A DNA stretch of 64,000 nucleotides from Paraeggerthella hominis (GCF_021044775.1 NZ_JAJNOQ010000004.1:62001-126000); one strand, 5' to 3'; shown: positions 16,512-25,972, counted from the stretch's first letter. The notes: a model not told the origin generated them from the sequence alone. Made by a program: numbers and translations.

Positions 16512-16515
16512 AGCC

Positions 16516-17619
16516 TTATGCTCCCTTCCGCATGCAGCGCTCTTCAACGGGGATGTAGTCGGTGTCCAGGCCGAAGTAGCGCGGCCCCACCAGATCGATA
16601 CCGGCCGGCGTGCGCCACATGCCGAAGCACTCCAGGCCCAGCGCCATCACGCGCTTGCCGTACTTGAGCGCGTCGGTGGGAACCGGCGTGAAGGTGTCGG
16701 GGTCCACCAGGCAAATGAGGTCGGGGGTGGTGGCCAAGATCTCGCCGTCAACCACGCAGCTCAGGTTCTCGTTCTGGAACTCGACGTAAGCCTGGCTGCC
16801 CCGATCTTCGGCAATGCCCTCAAGCACCACTTTGCCAAAGTTGAACGCGCCACGCGTTTCGCGCAGAACGTCGGAAATTTTACCCTTGAACAGCTTGTAG
16901 CCACCCGTGAACTTGAGGAAGAACTCTTCGGGCGTCAAACCCGCCGCCGACGCCTCGCTTTTCGCCAAGCGGATTGCGCGGCCCAGCTCCTCGGAGCGCG
17001 TGACAATGCCGTGCACGCCGTATTCCTTGCACGTTTGCGTATCCATGCAGAACAGCGCGATGGTCAGCGTGCCACCGCAGGTCATCGTGGCCGCGCGAGC
17101 GATGTCTTCGGTCCACTTGTTCGTAATGGTATCCAGAATGCCCGAGTTGCCCTTCTCGTCGATGAACGCCATGGGCGTAGCCGACGCGCCGCCGATAGTG
17201 AACGTGACCATCTGCAGCTCCGGGAAAGCACGGCCCATGCCGTCCACGTCCACCATGGGAATGCCCAGGCGCGCAGCGGCGGCAATGGGCAGCATGGAGT
17301 TCACGCCGCCCGCTTCGATGGGCATGGTGGCGTAGATGGGCTTGCCGTAGTAGCGCGACACCATGTCGAACAGCTTGGCGAACTCGTTGGCGCCGACGCC
17401 CTTCTCGGCCAGGATGGTGGGAGCGCCCATGGACGCCGCCGGCATGATGAGCGCGCCTTCGGGCACTTCGTCGATGCCGATCATCTGCACCGGGCCGCAT
17501 TCCTTCACCGCCCCGATAGCCGTGAGCTTGCCGATGTAGGGATCGCCGCCCCCGCCGGCGCCCAGCAGCGCCGCACCTAAAGCGATGTCCTCGATTTCCT
17601 GAATTCCTAGTTCTCGCAC
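16516..17619 (-). CDS. DUF917 family protein (first paralogue)
   Basis: A 367-residue, full-length DUF917 protein. Typical features are the N-terminal GAALLGAGGGGDPYIGKL motif and a Gly/Ala-rich middle with VDVDGMGRAFPELQM. The family is of unknown biochemical function and is regularly found with hydantoinase-type genes, in some genomes fused to them. It overlaps the upstream DUF917 gene by 13 bases and ends 4 bases before the hydantoinase start. All four genes therefore probably act on one substrate. Confidence 0.9.
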   Translation of the reverse strand: MRELGIQEIEDIALGAALLGAGGGGDPYIGKLTAIGAVKECGPVQMIGIDEVPEGALIMPAASMGAPTILAEKGVGANEFAKLFDMVSRYYGKPIYATMPIEAGGVNSMLPIAAAARLGIPMVDVDGMGRAFPELQMVTFTIGGASATPMAFIDEKGNSGILDTITNKWTEDIARAATMTCGGTLTIALFCMDTQTCKEYGVHGIVTRSEELGRAIRLAKSEASAAGLTPEEFFLKFTGGYKLFKGKISDVLRETRGAFNFGKVVLEGIAEDRGSQAYVEFQNENLSCVVDGEILATTPDLICLVDPDTFTPVPTDALKYGKRVMALGLECFGMWRTPAGIDLVGPRYFGLDTDYIPVEERCMRKGA

Positions 17620-18719
17620 GCTTTTTCTCCTTCGAACGATGCGTAGCTTATCTCAACCGGCACGTACGGTATGTCGAAACCGAAAAACGCAGGGCCGCCC
17701 AACGCGACGCCCTGAGGCGTGCGCCATGCAGCGTCGCACGCCAATCCTACTAATAGCACACGTTTGCCGTACTTGAGCGACTCGGTGGTCACCGGCACGA
17801 AGGTATCGGCATCCACCAGGCACACCAAGTCGGGAACGCTCATGGCAACGCGCCCGTCCACTTCGGCGTACAGGTTCTCGTTCTGGAACACGACCGAGCC
17901 CGCATGCCCCCTATCGTCGCCCACGCCTTCCAGCACGGCGCGCCCGAAGTTGTAGCCATCCCGCGTCTCGCGCAGCACGTCGACGATCTTCGCGCATAAG
18001 AACAGGCGCGCGTCCGATTCCTCCAGGAAGAACGCACGGGCGGAGCGCTCGCGCGCGTCCTTCGCCGTACGGATAATACGGCCGAGGCGTTGAGCCAGGT
18101 CAACCGTCCCGCGAACGGCGCACTCCTTCATCTTCGCACCCGACATCGAAGCTCCCAGATTGATGAGCGAGCCGCCGCATGCCGTGGTCACCGCGCGCCC
18201 GATGGCCTCGGTCCAATCGTTGTCGATGGTTTCGATGAGGGCGCGGTTGCCCTTCTCGTCCACGAACGCCATGGGCGTAGTGGGCACGCCGGCCATGCAG
18301 TACGTATCCTGCTGCAATCCGGGAAACGCGCGGCCCATGCCGTCCACGTTGACCACCGGTATCCCCACGCGAGCCGCCGCGGCAATGGGAACCAGCGAGT
18401 TCAAGCCACCGGCCTCGGCCAAGACGAACGCGTCAATGGAGCGGCCCAGCCTGCGTTCCAGCAGGTCGAGCGCGCGAACGTACTCCTGGCCGTTAACGCC
18501 CTTCTCGAGCACCACCGAAGGCGCGCCCACGCTGCCGATGGACGCCACCGTCCAATCGTCGGGCACCTCGTCGGCATCCAGCAGACGCACCGGGCCGCAT
18601 TCGCAAATGGCAGCAGTGGTTTCGAGCGAGCCCATGTACGGATCTCCCCCGCCGCCAGCACCCAGAAGCGACGAGCCCAACGCTATATCGGCGATGTCCT
18701 CCACCTGGATAAGACGCAC
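17607..18719 (-). CDS. DUF917 family protein (second paralogue)
   Basis: A 370-residue paralogue of the neighbouring DUF917 protein. It shares GSSLLGAGGGGDPYMGSL, VNVDGMGRAFPGLQ, VDADTFVPVTTESLKYGKRV and the same overall layout. The presence of two divergent copies suggests a heteromeric complex or two related substrates. It starts 13 bases after the permease stop and overlaps the next gene by 13 bases. The function is unknown beyond the hydantoinase association. Confidence 0.9.
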   Translation of the reverse strand: MRLIQVEDIADIALGSSLLGAGGGGDPYMGSLETTAAICECGPVRLLDADEVPDDWTVASIGSVGAPSVVLEKGVNGQEYVRALDLLERRLGRSIDAFVLAEAGGLNSLVPIAAAARVGIPVVNVDGMGRAFPGLQQDTYCMAGVPTTPMAFVDEKGNRALIETIDNDWTEAIGRAVTTACGGSLINLGASMSGAKMKECAVRGTVDLAQRLGRIIRTAKDARERSARAFFLEESDARLFLCAKIVDVLRETRDGYNFGRAVLEGVGDDRGHAGSVVFQNENLYAEVDGRVAMSVPDLVCLVDADTFVPVTTESLKYGKRVLLVGLACDAAWRTPQGVALGGPAFFGFDIPYVPVEISYASFEGEKACEN

Positions 18720-18731
18720 GCTGCTGCCCCC

Positions 18732-20120
18732 CTACTTGCGATGAACGATAAGTTGAATTGTACCGGGGAATGCGGGAAGTTTGGCCAGCTTGTAAGCAAC
18801 AACGTAAACCACCATAGATACCGCTATGCCGTTCACCGGCCCGATGAAAAACGGCATGTCGAGAAACTCAAGCCCGGGAACAAGGGCGAACGTGCCGCCG
18901 GTCACCACGCCGACCGCTATACCGGCTACAAGCCCGGCCAGGCCCGCAACCGAAAAGCCCTCCTGCACGCGCACGTTTTCAGGACGGCCTTTGCGCACGA
19001 GCCAGTAGTCGGCAATCATCACGCCCGCAAGAGCCGGGCCGCATGCGGAAAGCACCGTGAGGAACGCCTCGAACTGCCCCAGGATGCCGCCCACCGCCAG
19101 CACGATGCCCAGCACGCCGGACACGGCCGTGGTCCACTTGGACCCGTCTTCGTCACGACCCATCATGACGGCGAAGCCCAACCCCGCCGAGTACACGTTG
19201 CCCGCGTTCACCGTCCACGCCGACAGCACGAGCGCCACCAGGCCCACTGCCGGAAGGCCTACCGAGTTCATGATGACGGCAATGTCGGACTCGCCCGTGA
19301 CGATAGCCAACGAAGCGCCCGCCACCAGCGCCACGAGCGCGGCCGGGATCACGCCCACCACGCATGAGAGCACGGCATCCTTGCGCGTGCGCGCGAATCG
19401 AGCGAAATCGCCAGCCGTGGCCCCCGCGAACGCGAACAAGCCCACGGCCATGTTGACGCCGGCGATGAACCCGATGGCGTCGGCCGGCAACGGCACGTAC
19501 CCCAACAGCGGCTCCAAGCTTCCTGCGCGCGCGATGGAAGCTCCCACACCGTACAAGCAGATAAGCACCAGCAGCGGCGCGGCGACCGAGCTCAACCATT
19601 TCAGGCCGTTGAACCCGATGACGGCCGTGATCAGCATGAGGGCGCCCAAGGCAACCGAGCAAGCCCACACCGGGGCTTCGATGGCGAACACATCGAGCAG
19701 CATAAGGGACAGCGAAGCTCCGCATACCGCCGTTTGCACGCCGAACCAGCCAATGGTCACCACGCCCACGATAAGGGAAACCAGGTAGCGAGCGCCCGCG
19801 CGCCCAAGCGCCGGCGCAGCCAAAGAAGCAGTAGGAAGACCCAGGTCAGCAGCCTGCATGCTGACGAAGCACATATACGCCACAATAAATCCAAACCCCG
19901 CCAGCGTAGCGAGGGCGGCCCCCGACAGCGCCAGTCCCATGCCCAAAGCGGCGCCGACCATGAGCGTGGGCGCGCTGAACATGCCGCCTGCGCGGACGAA
20001 GGCTATGTCCAGCCAAGACTTCCGATCGGGTTCGGCAACGTGCAGGCCGGCGGCAATGCCGGTTGGCGATGCCGCCGCTTCGTCAGCCGCCGCAGGGAAA
20101 TCACGTGCTGAAGACGTCAT
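18732..20120 (-). CDS. NCS1-family cytosine/purine/hydantoin permease
   Basis: A 462-residue membrane protein with about 12 hydrophobic segments, typical of CodB-like NCS1 symporters (DIAFVRAGGMFSAPTLMVGAALGMG near the N-terminus; DYWLVRKGRPENV after the tenth segment). The family imports nucleobases, hydantoins or allantoin with sodium or protons. The ATG at 20120 has AAAAGGGG 6 bases upstream; an upstream ATG at 20144 lacks one. It leads the operon with DUF917 and hydantoinase genes, which suggests uptake and ring opening of a cyclic ureide or amide. Confidence 0.88.
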   Translation of the reverse strand: MTSSARDFPAAADEAAASPTGIAAGLHVAEPDRKSWLDIAFVRAGGMFSAPTLMVGAALGMGLALSGAALATLAGFGFIVAYMCFVSMQAADLGLPTASLAAPALGRAGARYLVSLIVGVVTIGWFGVQTAVCGASLSLMLLDVFAIEAPVWACSVALGALMLITAVIGFNGLKWLSSVAAPLLVLICLYGVGASIARAGSLEPLLGYVPLPADAIGFIAGVNMAVGLFAFAGATAGDFARFARTRKDAVLSCVVGVIPAALVALVAGASLAIVTGESDIAVIMNSVGLPAVGLVALVLSAWTVNAGNVYSAGLGFAVMMGRDEDGSKWTTAVSGVLGIVLAVGGILGQFEAFLTVLSACGPALAGVMIADYWLVRKGRPENVRVQEGFSVAGLAGLVAGIAVGVVTGGTFALVPGLEFLDMPFFIGPVNGIAVSMVVYVVAYKLAKLPAFPGTIQLIVHRK

Positions 20121-20281
20121 GCGCGTCCCCTTTTCGCTGTTCATGTTCGGATAAGGATGACTTCGAAGTGTAGCACAACCGATCCTGCGCACGGGAGGGG
20201 CAAAGCGCGCAGGATGAGGCCGGGTGGAGGCGACGTGCGGACGAGATGGGGGGGGGTTCGGGTCGCGGCGCGGGTGCGAGC

Positions 20282-20309
20282 GGGCAGGGGTTGGACGGGG
20301 CTGGATGGG
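20282..20309 (+). other. G-quadruplex-type motif in the divergent promoter region
   Basis: Four G-runs (GGG, GGGG, GGGG, GGG) are separated by loops of 2, 6 and 6 bases, which meets the usual G-quadruplex rule. A run of nine G lies just upstream at about 20248-20256. The motif lies between the permease gene (minus, start 20120) and the hydrolase gene (plus, start 20402). Confidence 0.5.
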
Positions 20310-20401
20310 AGCCGGATGGCAAAGCAAGGGGCGCAAGCGACGCGCGTAGTCTATGATAGGCGGAGCGCCAAAACGATTGCAGGACGAAGGAGGGGCGTGC
20401 C

Positions 20402-21085
20402 ATGGACGTCAAGCTGCACTACCGCGAGCAAGGATCCGGCACGCCGCTCATCTTGCTGCACGGTAACGGCGAGGACTCAACGTACTTCGAGCATCAGATC
20501 GAACGATTCTCGCGCAGCTTTCGCGTGATCGCCCTGGACACACGCGGGCACGGCCGATCGCCGCGAGGGAGCGCCCCGTTCACCATTCGCCAGTTCGCCG
20601 ACGACCTGCTGCGATTTATGGACGCGCACGCTATCGAACGCGCCCATGTTCTGGGATTCTCGGACGGCGGCAACATCGCGCTCACGTTCGCGCTCGCACA
20701 TCCGGATCGCGTGGACCGCCTTGTCCTGAACGGCGCGAACCTGAACGCAGCCGGCGTGAAGCGATCCGTGCAGATTCCCATTGAACTGGGGTATCGCGCG
20801 GCGTCGCTGTTTGCCCGCTGGAGCAAAAAGGCGCATGACAACGCCGAGATGCTGGGGCTTATGGTGAACGACCCGAACATCGATCCGCGGCAGTTGAGCA
20901 GACTTGACGTGCCGACGCTCGTGATAGCGGGCACGGACGACATGATCGAGGAGGGCCACACGCGGCTGATCGCGAAAAGCCTGCCCGATGCACGCCTGAC
21001 GTTCGTTCCCGGAGATCACTTCGTGGCAGCCAAGAACCCCGAAGCATTCAACCGCGAAGTCGAGCGCTTCCTGCTCGAACGCTAA
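20402..21085 (+). CDS. Alpha/beta hydrolase
   Basis: A 227-residue alpha/beta-fold hydrolase. The oxyanion-hole motif is LLHGNG at residues 18-23, the nucleophile elbow is GFSDGG (Ser 86), the acid is in AGTDDM (about 178), and His 205 in PGDHF completes the triad. It could cleave an ester, a thioester or a C-C bond; the substrate is unknown. The start has AAGGAGGGG upstream. It is monocistronic and its end overlaps the convergent LuxR gene by 4 bases. Confidence 0.9.
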   Translation: MDVKLHYREQGSGTPLILLHGNGEDSTYFEHQIERFSRSFRVIALDTRGHGRSPRGSAPFTIRQFADDLLRFMDAHAIERAHVLGFSDGGNIALTFALAHPDRVDRLVLNGANLNAAGVKRSVQIPIELGYRAASLFARWSKKAHDNAEMLGLMVNDPNIDPRQLSRLDVPTLVIAGTDDMIEEGHTRLIAKSLPDARLTFVPGDHFVAAKNPEAFNREVERFLLER

Positions 21086-22611
21086 GGCCGTGCCGCTGGC
21101 GCGCGCCAATCCTCCACCAAGTCAATCAACTCTTGTTGAGAGTGAACGCCCAATTTGGCATATATATGCTTAACGTGGCTTTTCACCGTGTTTCGAGAAA
21201 CTACGTAATAGTCCATGACGAATTGCCCGTTGCGCCCACGCGCCAACATCGCGAATATCTCGGTTTCGCGCTCGGTCAAACCACAATCCACCCCGATAAA
21301 ACGACATCGTTCCTCAATGCTCGGCGCAACCGCAACGCTCGTCGTCGCGTCTCCCCTTTCGCCCCGCGGCGCAGTTTCGTTTTCCGACAACTCGTTCCGC
21401 ATCCGCGCGCGATCCGCCGACGCGCCCATGCCCACTACGCCCTGGATAGTGTCAGTGAAACTGAACTTCCGAAAGCCCAACCACAGGAAAGCAACGAACG
21501 CGAACAGCACCGTTTCGGCAATGAGCATGGCGGCATCGCCATTCGTCCCCACCAAGTCGTTCGTCGTATGACCGGCAACGGCGCCTATATCGGTGCCGAC
21601 AGCGTTCATGCAGCGTATGAGCGCATACGTCGGCAGCAATGCAAGCAGGTTGCGCCTTCCAACCGAAAGAACCACCAGCCACACCAGCATGTCGAAACAG
21701 CGCACGCCAATGCGCAATAAAGCATTTGCCGAAGGAATGCCTGTCAAAAAAGTAAAGGGAGCAATGATGAATCCGGCGACCACAAGCAGTACTGAAAAGG
21801 AGAACAGCAGATCCTCCTTGCCCTCCCCGCCGGAGAGCAGCATCCAGACCGCCACGCCCATCAGAACAAACGCCGAAATCTCCACGCCTACCGGGGCGTG
21901 CGAAACTTCGTTAAGCGTCAAACCGTACCCCGTTGCCACGCTAAACAACGCCGCACATAAAAACAAAGCGTGCGCTGGCTGCAAAAACGATTCAGGATTA
22001 GAAAGCTCAAGACTGGCCGGAGACGCGCCGCGCGCCACTTGGTCAAGCCTTAGACCGCCGCGACGGTACAGCAACATGATGACCAGCGCGTGGCAGGCCA
22101 CAACCTCGACAACACCCACCTGGAACAACACCGGCGGATGAACCACGCGCACCACCTCGCCCAGCGCCGTGCCGCACACCACAGCAACCAGCACCGCTTC
22201 CATCGAACGCAAGGACGCCAGAGTGCATAAAAGCATGACGGAAGCCCAAACCGAAGCAACGTTCGAAAACAGGAAGCCAACAATCGTTAGAGGCCCGTTG
22301 CCAAGGGATAGCGCGAATTCCAGCACAAAAGCCGCCGTGATTGCGCAGCCGAGCGCACCTACGGTTAACAGCCGTCGATCAAGCAGAACGGGCTTGCGCG
22401 AGGCGACGAGGAACACCCCTAAAAACAGCGCGCCCGAAAACAGCGTGGCCACCTCGCGAGCGATCCCGCAGTACTCGGCCACGCGCGCATACAAACTGGC
22501 ATTTAAAACTCCGCCAACAAACCCCATGACGGCAAAGCCCACCACGCACAGCAACGTAACCGAATCCACAGCCTCTCCCAAGCTACGAATTCGTTGTGCA
22601 ACCGATTGCAA
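21082..22611 (-). CDS. Membrane LuxR-family transcriptional regulator
   Basis: A 509-residue protein. About 12 hydrophobic segments fill the first ~390 residues, followed by a cytoplasmic linker and a C-terminal LuxR helix-turn-helix (LTERETEIFAMLARGR, VVSRNTVKSHVKHIYAKLGV). This layout is typical of Eggerthellaceae regulators that sense a compound at the membrane and control an adjacent reductase. I propose a TTG start at 22611 because GGAGGGACC directly precedes it; longer frames exist but lack this signal. It is divergent from the FAD reductase at 22876, its likely target. Confidence 0.85.
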   Translation of the reverse strand: MQSVAQRIRSLGEAVDSVTLLCVVGFAVMGFVGGVLNASLYARVAEYCGIAREVATLFSGALFLGVFLVASRKPVLLDRRLLTVGALGCAITAAFVLEFALSLGNGPLTIVGFLFSNVASVWASVMLLCTLASLRSMEAVLVAVVCGTALGEVVRVVHPPVLFQVGVVEVVACHALVIMLLYRRGGLRLDQVARGASPASLELSNPESFLQPAHALFLCAALFSVATGYGLTLNEVSHAPVGVEISAFVLMGVAVWMLLSGGEGKEDLLFSFSVLLVVAGFIIAPFTFLTGIPSANALLRIGVRCFDMLVWLVVLSVGRRNLLALLPTYALIRCMNAVGTDIGAVAGHTTNDLVGTNGDAAMLIAETVLFAFVAFLWLGFRKFSFTDTIQGVVGMGASADRARMRNELSENETAPRGERGDATTSVAVAPSIEERCRFIGVDCGLTERETEIFAMLARGRNGQFVMDYYVVSRNTVKSHVKHIYAKLGVHSQQELIDLVEDWRAPAARP

Positions 22612-22875
22612 GGTCCCTCCCCCCCCCTTGATCACGTGTCCCCATTGTACGTGAAACACGCCCGTGCTGCGAGCGCAGGAAGCGTCAATCCAATTCCCAT
22701 CAGGCATAATGCGCACAAATCACCCCATCGGGGGGAGCAGAAGCCACCCGACGACCCCAATCGAAACGCCCCTTGCAGGGTGGTTTCAGCACCGCGCAAC
22801 GTCGATAAGGTGAAGACCGAGGGATGCCGCATGACGCTGTCGGGCGGCAAGAGAACACATTTGAAGGAGGAACGT

Positions 22876-24657
22876 ATGAAATCACAGGGAATATCTCGTC
22901 GCAGTTTTTTGGGCGGCATGGCAGGAGCCGGCGCGCTTGCCGCTATTGGGCTAGCCGGCTGCGCTCCGCAAGCTCCTGGCTCGGGCGATGCTAAAGCAGC
23001 AGGCTCCACCGAAGCGAAAGCCGCTTCCAATGGCGTTGTAGCCACAGACAACGGCAGCAGCGCCATAACCGTTGACTGGCTGGGATCTGCGCCCGAAATC
23101 GCCGAAAGCGACATCGCGGAAACCAAGGACACCGATCTTCTTATCGTGGGCGCCGGCAACGGCGGCATGATCGCAGGCGCCTACGCATCTGACCAGAAGA
23201 TGGACTTCATCCTATGCGAGAAGGGCTCCGAAGTAGGCGCCACGCGCCATTGGTTCAATGCCGTTGACACCAAGCCCTTCACCGACCAGGGCTATTACAC
23301 CGACCGCGCTCGTCTGCATGGCGAATGGGCTCGCTACTCCAGCGGAACGTGCGACCAGGCTCTCATCAACATGTGGATGAACGAGAGCAACGACATGTTC
23401 GAGTACGTCGACAAGTACATGAGCGCTGCTGGCGCGAAGGTCATCGCCGATGAGTTCGAAATGCCCGGCGGCATGGGCGCCACCCCCTTCTACACTCCGT
23501 GCGGCGAGCATCACTACGGCAATGCCGAAGGCGGACGAGACGGCATTCCGGAGCGCAACAAGCTGTTCGAGCAAATCATGAACGACAACGGCTACCAGAT
23601 TTCCTACAAGCACGAATTAGCCAAGCTGGTTACCGACGAGTCTGGCAAGGTAACGGGCGCCATCTTCAAGACCGACAACGGCTACACCCAGATCAACGCC
23701 AAAAAAGGCGTGCTGCTGACAACGGGCGGCTACAGCGCCAACCCCACCATGCTGTCCGCCCTGTCCCCCATCACCACCGCTTCGGTTACCGCCTTGGGCT
23801 ACAACCAGAACAACGACGGCATGGGCATCAAAGCCGCCCTGTGGGCTGGTGCCGTAAAGGATATCACCAGCGCGACCATGATCTTCGACCGCGGCCTGGT
23901 AGCTCCCGGAACCACCGCCGGCTACACCCAGGAATCCATCGAAGCCGGCAAGCCGCAGTTCCCGGGCAACGGCCAGTTCAACCCAGGCACGCAGCCGTTC
24001 CTGAAAGTGAACACAAAAGGCAAGCGCTTCGCACTGGAATCCGCCGACTACGACTATCTGCCGCATGCGGCAGCCCAGCAGCCTGGCGGCGTGTACATTA
24101 GCGTGTGGGACGGAAACTTCGGCGAAGACGTGCAGCGCTTCCACACATTGGGCTGCAGCGCCGGCACCCGCATGGGCGTTCAGCGCGTCAAGCGCGAAGA
24201 CGGCACCTACGATTTGGAAAAGTACTTCGAGAAAGAGCTTGCAGACGGCCGCCTGCAAATGGCCGATACGCTTGAGGAACTGGCCGACAAGCTGGGCTTC
24301 GATGCCGATGCCAAAAAGAACTTCCTAGCCACCTGCAAGCGCTACAACGAGCTGTTCGACGCTCAGGAAGACGTGGACTTCGGAAAGGAAGCGTACCGCC
24401 TGTCCGAGCTTCGCACGCCTCCGTTCTTCGGCGCTACGCTGGGCGGCACGCTGCTGACCACCATCGACGGCGTTCGCATCAACGAAGACTGCCAGGCCCT
24501 CAATGCAGAGTTTGAGCCTATCGAAGGATTGTACTGCGCCGGCGACTGCTCGGGCTCCCTGTTCAGCGGCAACTATCCCGACCAGATGCACGGCGTAGCT
24601 TGCGGTCGCACCATGACCGAGGCGCTGCATGTGGTCAAGCTGCTGGCAGCCAAATAG
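22876..24657 (+). CDS. Tat-exported FAD-dependent reductase (fumarate-reductase flavoprotein family)
   Basis: A 593-residue protein with a twin-arginine signal (ISRRSFLGG) and lipobox LAGC, so it is probably a lipoprotein on the outside of the membrane. FAD binding: DLLIVGAGNGGMIAG near residue 90 and GVLLTTGGYSANPT. The family active-site segment KGKRFALES contains the arginine that donates the proton in fumarate reductases. It ends with GLYCAGDCSGSLFSGNYPDQ. Such Eggerthellaceae enzymes reduce diverse organic acceptors in anaerobic respiration; the substrate here is unknown. The ATG at 22876 follows AAGGAGGAACGT. It shares WLGSAPEI with the reductase at 33541. Confidence 0.9.
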   Translation: MKSQGISRRSFLGGMAGAGALAAIGLAGCAPQAPGSGDAKAAGSTEAKAASNGVVATDNGSSAITVDWLGSAPEIAESDIAETKDTDLLIVGAGNGGMIAGAYASDQKMDFILCEKGSEVGATRHWFNAVDTKPFTDQGYYTDRARLHGEWARYSSGTCDQALINMWMNESNDMFEYVDKYMSAAGAKVIADEFEMPGGMGATPFYTPCGEHHYGNAEGGRDGIPERNKLFEQIMNDNGYQISYKHELAKLVTDESGKVTGAIFKTDNGYTQINAKKGVLLTTGGYSANPTMLSALSPITTASVTALGYNQNNDGMGIKAALWAGAVKDITSATMIFDRGLVAPGTTAGYTQESIEAGKPQFPGNGQFNPGTQPFLKVNTKGKRFALESADYDYLPHAAAQQPGGVYISVWDGNFGEDVQRFHTLGCSAGTRMGVQRVKREDGTYDLEKYFEKELADGRLQMADTLEELADKLGFDADAKKNFLATCKRYNELFDAQEDVDFGKEAYRLSELRTPPFFGATLGGTLLTTIDGVRINEDCQALNAEFEPIEGLYCAGDCSGSLFSGNYPDQMHGVACGRTMTEALHVVKLLAAK

Positions 24658-24710
24658 CGCAATACCCCTTACGGTCGCGCACACCCCTCCCACGCGCGAC
24701 CTTCCAGCAC

Positions 24711-24740
24711 GAAGCGCCCACCTATCTCGGTGGGCGCTTC
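24711..24740. terminator. Hairpin between convergent reductase and TetR genes
   Basis: Bases 24711-24722 (GAAGCGCCCACC) pair perfectly with 24729-24740 around a TATCTC loop. No T-tract is seen. It probably ends transcription from one or both sides. Confidence 0.6.
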
Positions 24741-24757
24741 GCATGTCCATCTGCAGT

Positions 24758-25420
24758 CTAGGCAGGAGTGCGCCATTCGCACGGATCGGGCGCAGCCAGC
24801 CCCCTCACGCCGATAATGATCATCTCGATACCGTTGGCAAAGGAGTCTTCGGTATAGGCGCTGCGCACGATGCGTTGCCACGGAGGCAGACAAGAGGACT
24901 CATCGCCATGCGTCTCTTCTGCGCTTCGAAGACGAGCGGCTCCGATTGCGCTGGCGTTGAATCCCGAGAGAAACGCATCGACCATCGCCCATGCTTTGGC
25001 AAGAACGTCCTCCGGCATCCCTTGCGCGAGATGCAGGGATACGATTTTTTCCGTATGCGCCGCCAGTCCCGCATACGAAACGAACGGATCTATTCCGTTG
25101 TCCACATCGTGCATGTGCGGGTGCGCGAAGAACTCCCGATGGATCGAGGTCATGGTGCGGCGCAGCGTATCATCCCAGCGTTCACCGGGAACGGGGTCGG
25201 TATCCATCGTTTCCATGAATCGCGTAAGCACCGCCGCAAGCACTTCTTCGCGCGAAGAAAAGTGCGCGTAAAACGCCATGGCCGAAACGCCCAGCTCCGC
25301 TCCGAGCGCGCGCATGGTAAACGTGCTCAATCCATCGCGATCGATCATGCGGTAGGCAGCATCAACGATAACGTCCTTGTTCAGTCCGCATTTTCGATTC
25401 CTCGCAAACTCCGAGCCCAC
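24758..25420 (-). CDS. TetR-family transcriptional regulator
   Basis: A 220-residue protein with a GTG start behind GGGAGGGAACATC. The N-terminal TetR helix-turn-helix reads VIVDAAYRMIDRDGLSTFTMRALGAELGVSAMAFYAHF. The ~150-residue C-terminal ligand domain resembles the TetR_C (tetracycline repressor) type. It lies between two FAD-reductase loci. A possible target is the twin-palindrome promoter at 27732-27779, but this is inference. Confidence 0.9.
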   Translation of the reverse strand: MGSEFARNRKCGLNKDVIVDAAYRMIDRDGLSTFTMRALGAELGVSAMAFYAHFSSREEVLAAVLTRFMETMDTDPVPGERWDDTLRRTMTSIHREFFAHPHMHDVDNGIDPFVSYAGLAAHTEKIVSLHLAQGMPEDVLAKAWAMVDAFLSGFNASAIGAARLRSAEETHGDESSCLPPWQRIVRSAYTEDSFANGIEMIIIGVRGLAAPDPCEWRTPA

Positions 25421-25515
25421 GATGTTCCCTCCCGACGCGCATACGTTTCATCATCAGCATAGCACGACGATTCGCGCGCCCCGAGGCGCCGGACGCACAT
25501 CATGCGAAAACCAAT

Positions 25516-25539
25516 CAGGCCGGCACAAAGGCCGGCCTG
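25516..25539 (-). terminator. Hairpin after the cytochrome gene
   Basis: A 9-bp perfect stem (CAGGCCGGC with GCCGGCCTG) has an ACAAAG loop. It lies 62 bases past the stop of the small cytochrome gene, with a weak T-rich stretch after it on the minus strand. Confidence 0.55.
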
Positions 25540-25600
25540 CGTATTACGCAATCAAGAAGCAGGGACTTAAACCGCTATGCAGACAAGCGGCGAATCGCGC

Positions 25601-25966
25601 CTAGGCCGTCTTGGGATTATGGGGCCAATCATGACAATGGAGGCACTGGTTGTCGGTGACCTCCTTGTCCTTCGCATGGCAATTCACGCAGGAATTGTAA
25701 CCTCCGTGGATAGAATCATGAGGGTTGCTGGCTCCGTACGATGACGTAGTTTCAGCAAGAGCCTCGTAGCTTCCACCATGACAGCTCAAGCATTGCTCAT
25801 CGGACACATAAGCCCCCGCGACGTCGCCAGATGTTTGCGTCGTCGCCACAGACGACGAGCTTTCCTGAGTTCCGCTTGGCGCGCATGCCGCAAGCCCGAG
25901 CGAAAAGCACAGCGCGGCGGCAAAAACGACAGTTTTCACGCGTGCGGATCGGTTCGCATTCAACAT
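25601..25966 (-). CDS. Small multihaem cytochrome c lipoprotein
   Basis: A 121-residue exported protein. The signal peptide ends at lipobox LAAC (Cys near 28), followed by a Ser/Thr linker and a compact haem domain with three CXXCH sites: CLSCH, CVNCH and CLHCH. Extra histidines (SIHGG, DWPHNP) can serve as distal ligands. The fold resembles the small haem domain that feeds flavocytochrome fumarate reductases. It starts 6 bases after the FAD-reductase stop (GTAAGGAAC upstream), so the two form one unit: quinol-derived electrons to haem to FAD. The arrangement recalls the cgr1/cgr2 cardiac-glycoside reductase of Eggerthella lenta, but no identity is claimed. Confidence 0.88.
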   Translation of the reverse strand: MLNANRSARVKTVVFAAALCFSLGLAACAPSGTQESSSSVATTQTSGDVAGAYVSDEQCLSCHGGSYEALAETTSSYGASNPHDSIHGGYNSCVNCHAKDKEVTDNQCLHCHDWPHNPKTA

Positions 25967-25972
25967 AGTTCC

